NCBI RefSeq assembly: GCF_002994745.2
Contig: NC_037088.1
Span: forward strand, 65,800,397-65,864,396
Length of the DNA: 64,000 bases
Direction: 5' to 3'
Origin: Rosa chinensis
Taxonomy: Eukaryota; Streptophyta; Magnoliopsida; Rosales; Rosaceae
The stretch's first letter is position 1, and each line of letters starts with the position of its first letter. Shown here piece by piece: positions 13,281-23,999 of this stretch. The position numbers were made by a program, and so were the translations under genes. The notes beneath the pieces are model-generated. The model saw only the letters and a list, made by a program, of their open reading frames with translations. It made no database searches and was not told where the DNA came from.

Positions 13281-14660
13281 TTAACACCGGTCAAAACTTA
13301 GCAGAGACGTTAAGATTTTATACATTGCTTTGTAAATCTGAACTTTTCGGACGTGAGATTAGTTTTTTCTCAACAAATAGAGTTAACTCTTACACTTTAA
13401 AAGAAGAAATATTACAGGTACATTTGAACGTTTTATAGTCTATTAAATTAAATACATTATACACTAAACACTGAAGATTCCAGGTATATAGTAGCCTTGA
13501 CTGAAAATATGATGACATACACAGTTTTGCAAGAAATGAAGTATACGAAAGTAAATTAATTTCACTACATTAATTGACTAGACCAAGAAGAGAGTAGCAT
13601 GCCGTGAAACAAATATTAAAATATTACTTCATCTTGCTGTACTGAAAATATAAATGGAAGCTATGATTCTCCATATATTTCACAAAAACTATCATTGCAA
13701 CGGTGAAACCGTAAATAATAATCTCACTATGGGATTAATGTTCTAGTTTCTTTATTACTTCGAATTGTCTAGTGTGTGCTTGTTGAGGAAGATGACAGAG
13801 AGAGACCAACATCTCTTCCTTCAAAGAGAAGCTTGTGACTTGCTTCAATGAAAGATTATATTAATTCGGTGTGCTTTAGTTTTTTACTAGCTGTAACTGA
13901 GCTGCTTGCTCTTTTAAATTTGAAGCCATCCATGAAAGTCTGAGCAAAGTTGTTTGTTGCAGCAGAAACACACGCACATTTATATTTGACTAAATATATA
14001 GTTAAGACCGACACAATAATAAAGCTACACACACACACACCTCCTGCTTCGAAGTCGTGTATGGAGTCTGGAGGTGGAGATGGCCCTTCTTTTCGCAATA
14101 GATCTTGTTCCAGCTTATACCATAAAAAACTACAAGTTTAGAGGAAGTAGTAGTAATAAATACGTACCCAAACACCTTATTAATTTAACCCCTACTCTTA
14201 TCATCATCCTTTCATCCTTCTTAATAAATTTTGAACCAACTTCAATTCATTCTTCGGCACAATAATTTGTTCGCTTTTTATCCCTGTTAATTAATGCACT
14301 CCATCGTGGGTTCTTGGAGTTACTCACCAATAATGTATTTCTATTTTCTATTGCCATTTGCAAGATTGTGATTTTTCCTGTTATAGCTCTGATCCCCTAG
14401 GTGATTTTGTAATTTTTTTTTTTTGTTTCCAATGTAGCAACTAATTCTAATCTTTGTTCGTATCAATATTTTCATTTCCATGATGAATATGGTGAAGGCA
14501 AATTAAGATAGTACCACAATTGTTGTTTTCCAAGCCGTAGGTAGTATTAGAGTATATTTATGTAAAACATATCGGATTCATTTACTTCTCTCAATGCAAA
14601 ACAAATGGATGAAGAAGATCCTGATATGCAGAAATTCATCATTTATGAAAATTATTTTTT
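13281..14660. other. AT-rich intergenic, nothing recognised
   Basis: No gene, tRNA or transposon ends seen. An (AC)n run lies near 14029-14040. Confidence 0.5.
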
Positions 14661-14799
14661 GCACCGATGATGCAAGTAACCCAACACTTATAAGATGATC
14701 TTGACTTTTGATATTTATACTCAACTTTTTTTTAATATCCAAAAAGTGTGTGATATAATCTAACCATCCATTCATGTCGGTGTAAGTGTACATCGGTGC
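14661..14799. mobile_element. Small MITE-like element with GCACCGATG ends
   Basis: The element starts GCACCGATG and ends CATCGGTGC, a perfect 9-bp terminal inverted repeat over 139 bp. On the reverse strand it shares GACATGAATGGATGGTTA-type and AAGTGTT...TTACTTGCA-type segments with a copy at 30063-30184, so it belongs to a repeated family. No clear target duplication. Confidence 0.6.
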
Positions 14800-15476
14800 T
14801 CTGAATTCTCTCCCTATATTTTACGTGTTGGTGCTTAGGACATTTTATCGTATATAATGCTCCAATAAGTTCTTGGTCATATAAACTCAGGTCTCGAAGA
14901 AAAAAATAACTTCACTTATGATCGTTTGTTAATCTTGTTTGCTCTATATTGTAACCGCGTACGTGTATTATAACTAGTGCAAGAAGCACTTCTAACAAAA
15001 CTAAAAACAATACATGTTCTTCTATTTAATTAGCTAGCTATCACTTGAAAAACGCTTTGAAAATTTCCTTAATTGGAGGGAAGAACTAAGTGCATGCGTA
15101 ACATGTCTTTATAATAAAAGCTCCAAATTGTAAAAGTGCTTAAAAATATCTTTCAAGCTTTGTTATAAAATGTAAACAAGCTTTCTTATTTTCCTTTTTT
15201 CTTGTGGACAAAGTAAGTTTAAAATGAACAAGTAGTTGAAAACATGAGGAGGATGATAAGCCGGTAACACATAAACCAAGGGGTCTAGGGCATTACGAGG
15301 ACGATTAACATAATATTTAGGAGTGAGGATACGTTGCTAATGAGCAAAAAGAATCAAACAAGAATCTTGGACCTTGATGCTTAGTTTAATTAACCAGATA
15401 TTTATCTCAAATTGACTTCATGACTCATGAATATATCTCAAAGACTCAAACATTGCCACTCTTTGGGTTTTTTTTT

Positions 15477-15507
<31 letters not shown>

Positions 15508-17022
15508 CAATGCAATGCAAATTAAACCACCACCAATAATTCCAAATATGTAATAACAAAAAACAAGAATGCCACTGATAAAAAGAGCTAGAGCAAACAA
15601 ACACCAGCGTTAATATTATACAAGTTCAAGTATTTGTATAAGACGCAAGCCTCCCGGTGATTTGTCGAACTTGATGTTCTTCCCTTAGCTGTCCTTTTGA
15701 TAATGCTTCACTTGGCTCAATGGCCCCGGGCCAAACTCCAAGACCCACCTCCGCTACTACTTTGATTTTGTCTAATTTCCCCAATCCATATTTATCTAAT
15801 CATTATATTTAATCTCCCAACCAAGCATGGGATCGATTACCTCCCTAACGAAACACAGAGAGTTTAAGAAATTATATCCGGCGAGTGCAAGAAGCATCAG
15901 ACCGATAGTAATGTGTTCGTGGAGATGCGTCAAAGAAATTGCACAGAATAAGAAAATGTGGGTTTGCAACTATATAAGATACGTTTTTCAGTCTTGATCT
16001 TGTCCTGGTTTTATACAACATTGCTTGCTTAATTGCAGAAAGGGCGCCGAGAGGCAGATTATGGACCTATAAACTTTTGCTAAAATGCCGCCAAGTTTAA
16101 TTCGATCAAATAAGCTGTTATACGTCGAACAATGCTCAAAATTTCAACAGTTCACAGGTCTATTTAAGAACCGATTCCTATAGATGTATATATTCCTTCT
16201 CTCGTCGTTTTGAAGCCTGATAATTATGTAAAAGTACGGTTAGGCTGTTTTGGGGGATCGACTTCATAATCCCAATATTGCATTACAACAAAACAACAAT
16301 CAAGTGGTGAGTATTATACCAAATTATTGCTTAATTACAAATTAGGATATTTGTTGACGTCTGTGCCTAATTGCTATACAAACTGAGAGCTAACGCGAAA
16401 ATGTGGAGAGTTGGGGAAGCCATAAAATATAGATTGATACTTAACGGCAAAACAGTTCATGAACTAGAACATATAACCATCCCAATAGACTATTCACTGG
16501 TTTCCCAAAATAGCAGTGGCATTCTGTCTCTTTCTGTTGTTTTTGGTTGTGAATTCTGTCTCTTCCCCAAACAAGAACATTGATTAGCTTCGTCGTATAA
16601 TGGGACTTAATTCAGAGGACCACAGTCAAACGTAATTCTATGCTTGTTTTCTTCTTTTTCGTAAAATGGGAGCAAGTGTTTGAGACTTTGAGAAGTATCT
16701 TCAAATTTTAATATCTAATCATTAAATTTGTGCAGATAATACATACACGTACAACAGTGGCCTCTGGAAACCTTCCTTCATAATCAGACGGCTTTCTACT
16801 ATTCATAATTTCAATACATGGACTGGCAATTGTAGTATTTCCTTGCATGCATATATGATAATGAATATATACTTTTATCTGATGAGATAGTTGTCTTAAT
16901 TATAGAGATATTACTTTGGTTTGCTTAGTGAAACTAACTAATTTCCCTCGGAACATTTAATTCCGCTACCACTTTATATATTGTGGATTCGTTCTAAAAA
17001 TATCAAAATAAGATATTTAACG
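14800..17022. other. AT-rich intergenic with a T19-G21 homopolymer junction
   Basis: No supported gene. The ORF at 16371-16583 has no recognisable domain. The notable item is the T19 then G21 run at 15468-15507. Confidence 0.5.
15468..15507. repeat. T19-G21 homopolymer block
   Basis: Nineteen T followed directly by twenty-one G. The length may be a sequencing or assembly estimate, since such runs are unstable. The G run could form a quadruplex. Confidence 0.9.
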
Positions 17023-19159
17023 AATTGTCTTATAGAAAGAGCTATTATTAAAACGTACATAACACAATGAGAACAAATGTTACCTAGAGGGTTTGCTCTG
17101 CTGGAGTTGGGAGAGTGCCGCCTCCGGCCTCTCTGTACCTTCCTCCATCATCAATGGAGTGTTGTTCTGGTACCGCTCTCGGTGTCGGTTACCTTGCGCA
17201 CGGCTCCTGTCGCGCCCATTATCAGGTCGTGGTTTGCATCTCGCCCTATGATAGTTTCTTCTTCTCAGATCTTCTCTGACTGGGTCGTCGTTCAAAGGGG
17301 AGAAGTCGTGGCTGCGCTGCTTTCTCGAATCAGGTTTGCCAGGTCTCGGTCCAGTTTCCTGGTGCGCTGGAGTTGCATTTGGAGCAGAGCAGAAATTGGA
17401 CTCTGGGCTGGATCCGCGTTCCGGTTGGTGGTATTGGTGGCGGAGATCGGCGTCGAGTTGGTGAGGCTGGGATGCTCCTTCTCCGACAAAGGGCGGTGGA
17501 GCAGAGTTCGAGGCCGTGGTCAGGGGAGGGATGGGTGCCAAGAGAGATTTTGGGTGTCCAAAGCAGGTTGTGGATTTGGGCCTTTGCTCTTTTGGACGGC
17601 CCAAGTAGGGTTTTGGGTTGGGTCTTCATTATTGGGGCTTTGCAACTGGTGTATGAGCCCATTGCTGTTCGGATTTACATTTGGGATCCAAGAGACTTTT
17701 TATGGACCCTAAATTGTTATGAGTTTTGGATATGCTTCTTTGGTTACTTAGGTAGGAGATTGCTCTCTATTCGGTGTATTTTTTTGCATGGAGTAGGTAA
17801 AATCGGTCACATTACCACTGGTTATCTTGATAGAAGGTTACCCTCTATTCAACGTATATGTTTGTATGGAAGTATGGTCGGCCATACTATTGGTACCGTT
17901 TTACATAGCCCGGATTATGTCCGGGGCTTAATCAAACGCTTAATTTCATGTAGTATTGTTTTTGTTATTTTATATTTTGATGTAGTTTCTACATCTATAA
18001 GTTGTAACCTCTTTTTGGTTTTCTTCTCCGTCCAGCAACACGTCCTAGCGGCGACATTGTAGGACGAGACCGTTTGGTTTAGCGATTTTCGTGGCTGCTT
18101 TGTTGGTTGGTGGTGAGGCCTTGGGTCTAGATTCCTGCCCTGGTTAAGGATGGGGAAGGTACTTTCTGATACCCAGAAGAGAGTTCAGAGTCGATGGTGG
18201 CGGATAGGGTTGAAAGGAGGATGCAGATGGCCTACACCGCTATGTAGCGCCGAGGCTCGATGGAGTAGTAGGGGCCGCAACGAAGGGAAGATGGGATAGG
18301 AGGTCTTTCTGCCTTAGGGCGATCGATCCGATCTCAGTCGATCAGTGGTGCCATATCAGATCTGGTATCTAGCCAACGACGGTCTGCATCTCAGGTCTGG
18401 CGAGCCATGCGGCATTAACAGTGGTGCTTCGACGGCAGTGAGGGCTGGATGGGCGAATGGGGGTGGTAGTGCAATGGTAGGGAGGCGGCAGGAGCTCGCT
18501 TGGGCCGGGTGGGGCCTTCCCACATTCTTGGACGGATCTTGGACCTGGGTTCGCATGTTGGGCCCAATCTGGGCTAGGTTGTTCTTTGTTTTTAGCTATT
18601 TTGTTTTTTTAATTGTAGTTTATTTTCTGCTTTCAATAAGTTCTGAACTCTACATTGTTTGGAGATGTGGACATTGTTTGGAGATGTGGGCTTTGTCCCG
18701 ACCTGTGCACCTTGCGTGCCATGTCTGGTCTAGGTAGGCGGCAAGTTCCTTGCTTTGTCAAATGGTCACAGCCTCCTAGTGGCAGAATGACCGAGTTATA
18801 TTTCTGGTGGCAACATATTGGGAAAGCTTATTTTAACTTATGGCTCCACGTGAGCATTGTCTTTCCGGTTTGTCACCACAATTGTAAAGAGAATAGAGTA
18901 GTCTATGGTGCACTCTTCGTTAAATGGTGCATATTAGAATGCATTTCGTTAGGTGAGACGCCTGTTATTATTTCAGGTGATTGTAATTTGGGGTTAAGGC
19001 ACTATGTCCCCCTCATGTATTCTATGGTTTCATTAATGGATAAGGCGTAAGGGTAGCCGCACCGACCCTTTAAAAAAAAAAAAAATTGTAAATTTTCTTA
19101 TGATTATTATTAATGAAGTGGTTGACTAATTCTCTCAAAAAAAAATTGTCTTATAGAAA
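17023..19159 (+). mobile_element. Non-autonomous non-LTR retroelement with 16-bp target-site duplication
   Basis: The 16-bp AATTGTCTTATAGAAA occurs at 17023-17038 and again at 19144-19159, exactly flanking a 2.1-kb GC-rich block that ends in CTCTC plus a poly(A) run (19136-19145). A second internal A-run lies at 19070-19084. Long duplication, poly(A) end and no terminal repeats are the marks of LINE-machinery insertion. The ORFs inside (17077-17712, 17373-18062, 18345-18737, 18655-19050) show no endonuclease or reverse transcriptase motifs, so it must have been moved in trans. The perfect duplication suggests a fairly recent insertion. Confidence 0.85.
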
Positions 19160-21588
19160 AATTAAAATGAAAGTAATTAGTCTAACAAAACAAGTTATGG
19201 TGCTAAATTCAATTTTCATTTAAAAATAAATAAAAGTTCTAAGTATTCTTTTTTGAAAAGAAGTTCTCAGTATTCTAAACGTCTTAATATTTCAAATTTA
19301 GTACATGACTAAAAGAAGAATAAAAGTCTCTTAATATGATGCACCGAAGGTGAAGCATGGAAAATGACTTTTTATCAAACCGCAATAACACCGATAGCGA
19401 GCAACACTCGATTCTCACATGTACACATGATCAAAGTAAGCTTATTAGGTCTAGTTCCCCACACCAACACCAGAAAGTCCTAGAAATGTGTTCCAAACCC
19501 TTCCAAAGGATATAAATTCATGGTACCAAAATAATCAAACTTGTAAGAGTTAGTAGCACACTTCGTCATCTCCTTCATCATCACCGCCACCATTTTCATT
19601 ATTAACTCCACACACTGAAACAGATGCATCATATACTACTACTATACTCTTCCTCCTTAGTCTCTCAAATTTTTACGAGTGGTGCTCTCTATTGGACCGT
19701 TCTTGCTCAATTTGAGCAGATTGCTTAGTTATATGTATGCTTCGAAACCATGTATTTTCAAACGAATACAGATGTTATGTAAACCAAAAACGACATTTTC
19801 CCAGATCGGCAAAAGCCTACCCAGCTAAGCTACTTGCCTCTGGACTCCGTGAGGCGTCTGTGATTGTGAGGGCCTAACCACCTATCATTTGCTGCCACAT
19901 AGTGACACAGCGCATGGCTGGAGCTATGAATACGCCTGGTTACCGGAAACAAGAACTCTATGTGTGACCTTTTAGTATTTGATTTTTCGAGTTCAAGGCC
20001 AAAACAACAAAGTCAGTCGGCCTTTTTTGTTTGTAGCACCGTTTGGAGCCAATGTCTTATATCATTGTTTATCGTTCAAACCTTTGCATGCAACCACAGA
20101 TATATACAATCCTTCTGAACAGAATTGTTTCGGTATAAATCAATGCAAATTAAGCCTTACTATTAAATAGTAGCTCTGCTATGATTGTTGTATACAATCC
20201 GGTAGATTAGAGTTCTCATTCACTTTATAAGACAGAAGTATAATTCATCAAATTTTTTATTTTAAATTCATCAATATCAAACTTTAAAGAATTAGATTTC
20301 GATTTGAAATTTCACACAATAAGTATTTAGTATGTACGTATTGACAGCTCTAACGGTGGAGCATCTAATCCTCAACCAAGACAAGAGATTAACCCCCTTT
20401 TTTTCCTAACAAAGAAACTAATTAAATTCTAATTATTCTCGGCTCATCTTATGCTTCTTTGGAAAGAGAAAGGAAAGTGGCAATGGTCAAAGCAGTGTTG
20501 AATCAAAGCCATCTCTGTCTTCATTGTTGTAGGCAAGAAAATATCGTGAAATGTGTATTTTAGCTACTGGCCTGTTTATGATCGAGTTCCTTAGTCATTG
20601 GAGCTTTTGTTACGGCCTGAGATTTGACGGCCGGTGACAATTTTGATGTTATTACTACGACAAAACACATCCCCAATCCTAAAACATCCTTAACAACTAC
20701 CATGCTAATTAGCAAGTGTTGTACTATAATTACTAATTAGATAATTAACTTTTGTTTACACGTACGTTAATGGCTTGGACGACTCTATATACATGAAACT
20801 GATGAAAGAGAGTTCTTTTGTTCAAGTTTTGTTGTAGTGAAGAAGAGAGTCAAACTTGCCATATATGATCTTTTATAAAGGACTTTTATCTCAAATCTAA
20901 CTAGTTTGATATATTCATAAAATTTGTCTTTTGGTGTAAGAGTAGTATCGGATAACCGTTGTTCTACATACTCAAGAAACTGATAAATCTTCTAAAGTTT
21001 TGATACATGAGCAAAAACCACTCAAAAAAAAAATCATTGGAAACTTTGAGTGCTCCATTTCTTGGGAATAAGTTTGGGTTTTATCTCTTGGGGACTAATC
21101 TGTGCGGTAACAAACTGTAATTCTTTTAAAGGTGCAATATTTATTATAATTATACATTGTACGTTAATCACATAAGAAAATCTGGTTATATAAAAGGAAT
21201 TAAATGTGGAGCTGAAATTGAAACCGATATGTATGATGATTTTAACTATATCATTCTAATGGTTTTTTGTTGGTGGGAACCGAAATTTGTGATATTTGAC
21301 TCTGATCCTTCTCTTTTGTTTGGATTATTGACTTGTAAACTTGTAACTTATTAATTTGTAATTAAAAAAAAAAAACTTGTAACTGTTGAGCTTTAGACTA
21401 GTGTTGATCACAAACAAGCTAGTTGTGTTTTTGACTAGCCATTAGACACTTACAAATTATATTATGACTATTATTCAATACTAATATTTAATGTCATTAT
21501 TATTTTCTCGGACAGAGTTATACACTCTCTTTTAATGTTTTTTAGATTATGAGCGTGTGTGTGTACAAAACCGACAACAAATTATGAG
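19160..21588. other. AT-rich intergenic, nothing recognised
   Basis: No ORF with recognisable features, no tRNA, no clear transposon termini in about 2.4 kb. Confidence 0.5.
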
Positions 21589-22130
21589 ATGTATGTCAGA
21601 ACAACCTCGGTTGTCAAATTTGAACTTAAAGGGAATAATTATATACCAGTCACAAATATGAATCGTCACCCTAACATATTCATGACAAAAATCGATACCT
21701 TATTTAGATATGTCTCACCGTCTGTAATCACCGAACTAAACTAAGAGAAATTCTTAGGTGAGGGTTTCCCCACCACGTGGCTTTAGTGCCACCCAATCAG
21801 AACAAAGAAATTTTTTTCTCTTTTCCGAAACTGCCCTCGCCCCGTCAATATACAATATCCAAAAGACCCTCCTGTTAGGCAGTGATTGGTCTGCCCTATT
21901 GCCACGTGGTGCGGGTGCCCCACGCAAGTCTTTCTCCTAAACTAAATGTCCGGTTGAGGATGCATGTTAGAATAATCTAGGTTGTCAAATTTGAACTAAA
22001 AAGGATCGAAGTCATTATTATACCAGTCACAAGTACGAATCGTCACCCTAACATATTCATGATAAAAATCGATACCTTATTAAGATATTATCAGACTGTT
22101 TGTAATCATCGAAACTAAACTGAATGTCTC
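21589..22130. repeat. Diverged 170-bp tandem duplication split by a MITE
   Basis: Copy 1 starts at 21589 and copy 2 at 21960; both contain GGTTGTCAAATTTGAACT, CGTCACCCTAACATATTCAT and AAAATCGATACCTTATT in the same order. Removing the 201 bp of inserted MITE plus one target duplication leaves a period of 170 bp. The duplication therefore predates the MITE. It sits 200-800 bp upstream of the CRF promoter. Confidence 0.85.
21745..21937. mobile_element. hAT-type MITE, 193 bp, 8-bp target duplication
   Basis: Flanked by TAAACTAA at 21737-21744 and 21938-21945. The ends form a long imperfect inverted repeat of about 37 bp that begins GAGAAA and ends CACCACGTGGC on both sides. The undamaged second copy of the surrounding tandem repeat shows the pre-insertion site. 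The inverted repeats each carry a G-box core (CACGTG), so the element brings two G-boxes close to the CRF promoter. Confidence 0.88.
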
Positions 22131-22353
22131 TTTGAGGATGTGTCGGACGGTATCTAGTGACCGGAACTATTGACCGGCTTCTGATTTGACTTCCCCTTTG
22201 GTCATTTTTCTCCATTTTTGTCCATATTTATAAAAATATTCAAAAACAAAAAAGGTATTAAATATGAATAGAATGTAAAAGCAAATAATTAAATATGAAA
22301 GGGCCTATGTATTCGGGTCTTCTACTAATTTCGGCTGTCCGGAATCCGGATCC

Positions 22354-22360
22354 TATAAAA
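22354..22360 (+). promoter_or_regulatory. TATA box of the CRF gene
   Basis: TATAAAA is followed about 30-60 bases on by a CT-rich leader. It implies a 5' leader of about 500 nt. An alternative TATA-like TTTATATA lies near 22471. Confidence 0.6.
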
Positions 22361-22703
22361 TAGCGATTTTCGATCGGTGTTTTGGTCTTCAACTCTTTCC
22401 TACTAGTCTCCCCCAACACACTCTCCTCTCCTCTTTTCTCAACCTACAAACACACTCTCTCTCATTCTCTTTATATACTTGAGATTTTCAGAATCTACCA
22501 GATTTTCCGATTTCCATTCCTCCAGAATCGACACTGAATCTGTCCTTCTCTATTTTCCTTTTCTACTCTGTTCACCATACCTTTGATTCTTCCCATATAA
22601 GGCCCTCTGTGATATTTTCCTCTGTTCAAAACGCAGGGGCTTGCTCCCTCCCTCTATTAGAGTCCACTCTCCAAGAGGTATCTATCCGTGTGCGACTTTT
22701 TAT

Positions 22704-22766
22704 GTCTTTTTGGCAGATTTTTGGAACACTCTGCTTTGGCCTTTGTTTATCTCCAAGTTCTTGAGT
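22704..22766 (+). CDS. Upstream ORF in the CRF leader (20 aa)
   Basis: ATG at 22704 opens a 20-residue peptide beginning [10 protein letters not shown] and ending at TGA 22766, 138 bases before the CRF start. A second minimal uORF (ATG CCA AAA TAG) begins at 22864. If the leader is unspliced these would limit main-ORF translation. Conservation of the peptide is not known. Confidence 0.35.
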
Positions 22767-22904
22767 CTTCTTCCTCACGGTTTTACTTTGTTCTGCTTTC
22801 TTCAATCTCTTTATTCTCTCTTTCTAACCCCCCTTTTGGTTTCTCCTCCTCCTTTTTCTTTCGATGCCAAAATAGAATTCAACCAACCCCAAAAGGAAAG
22901 AAAC

Positions 22905-23999
22905 ATGGAAATGGAGTCTAGTAGTTTTCTTTGCCCCATCAAATACACCCAACACAGAAACACCACCAAGAAATTAACTAAACCGTCCCGGAAAATAGAG
23001 CCCGGCACTTCCATCGCCCCAAAAATCATTCGGATATCGATGACCGATCACGACGCCACGGACTCATCCAGCGATGAAGAAGAGACCGAGTACTACTTTG
23101 GTCGCCGGAGAGTGAAGAAATATATCAACGAAATCAGCATAGAAACCGACTTGAGAACTAATCCGGCGATCACCAACAATGGCCGGAAAAGGCCGGCCTT
23201 AGAGACACGGCCGGCTACTAGGCGGCCAGCACAGAAGAGCTCTTGTCCACCGGCCAATGGCGGCGGCAACCGGAAGTTCAGAGGCGTACGACAACGTCCT
23301 TGGGGTAAATGGGCGGCCGAGATTAGAGATCCCGGCAAACGTGTAAGACTGTGGTTGGGGACCTTCGACACAGCTGAGGAAGCCGCTATGGTGTACGATA
23401 ATGCCGCCATTAAACTCCGAGGCCCTGATGCTCAAACGAACTTCTCACCACCGCAAATGGTTGGGACCGTTGCGGACAAGGTTGATGATCAGAATATTGT
23501 CAATGAAGTGGAGATTGAGCCGGAAACAACACCAAACGTGACCGTCTCGGTTTCTGGCTATGATTCCGGTGAGGAAACTCATCATCTCTCCTCCCCTACC
23601 TCCGTCCTACAGTTCCGAACTCATCCAATCGAAGAGGCCGAGCCACCGCAACTAGAGAAGACAGCACTACTCTCAAAACCAACCGAGAAAGTAAATCATG
23701 TTCGAGAGTGTGGAGTGGAACACAGTCAAATTCCAGTGGAGTTGCGGTACATGGAAGAAGACGCGTTCAGGTTCCCAACACCAGAGTCCCCCTTGTTCGA
23801 GTCACCGCTCTTCTTCGAGTCGCCCTTCTTCGACGACTCCGCCGCCGTGGCCGGACCGCTCCTGTTTGATGACTTCTGCGACTTGTACGCGTTCGCCGAC
23901 TCGTCCTTTTCTGCTCAGGCGACGTCGTCGATGATGACGTGTCAAGGAGATGACTGTTTTCAAGACATTTTTGGTTCAGACCCTCTAGTGGTCCTCTGA
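22905..23999 (+). CDS. CRF3: Cytokinin response factor (AP2/ERF group VI)
   Basis: Intronless, 364 residues. ATG 22905 (MEMESSSFL) is preferred over the open upstream frame because the upstream part is leader-like and the CRF N-terminus follows normally. The CRF domain is at about 39-60 ([21 protein letters not shown]); the AP2/ERF DNA-binding domain is at about 124-181 ([18 protein letters not shown], then [12 protein letters not shown] and the [17 protein letters not shown] end). Between them is a basic stretch ([16 protein letters not shown]) likely to serve nuclear import. The acidic, Phe/Ser-rich C-terminus with repeated [10 protein letters not shown] motifs is probably an activation region. 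The family acts downstream of cytokinin phosphorelay in the nucleus. The symbol is by neighbour order (CRF3 lies between PDV1 and UBC10 in Arabidopsis, from memory), not by phylogeny. Confidence 0.93.
   Translation: MEMESSSFLCPIKYTQHRNTTKKLTKPSRKIEPGTSIAPKIIRISMTDHDATDSSSDEEETEYYFGRRRVKKYINEISIETDLRTNPAITNNGRKRPALETRPATRRPAQKSSCPPANGGGNRKFRGVRQRPWGKWAAEIRDPGKRVRLWLGTFDTAEEAAMVYDNAAIKLRGPDAQTNFSPPQMVGTVADKVDDQNIVNEVEIEPETTPNVTVSVSGYDSGEETHHLSSPTSVLQFRTHPIEEAEPPQLEKTALLSKPTEKVNHVRECGVEHSQIPVELRYMEEDAFRFPTPESPLFESPLFFESPFFDDSAAVAGPLLFDDFCDLYAFADSSFSAQATSSMMTCQGDDCFQDIFGSDPLVVL

Noticed and set aside
17077..18062. Overlapping long ORFs of 211, 174 and 229 residues at 17-18 kb
   Set aside because: They fall in a GC-rich retroelement body, occur on both strands and lack any retroelement or host domain.
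22641..22904. 88-codon N-terminal extension of the CRF ORF
   Set aside because: The first part begins with a non-ATG codon, is CT-rich leader sequence, and the family N-terminus begins after 22905.
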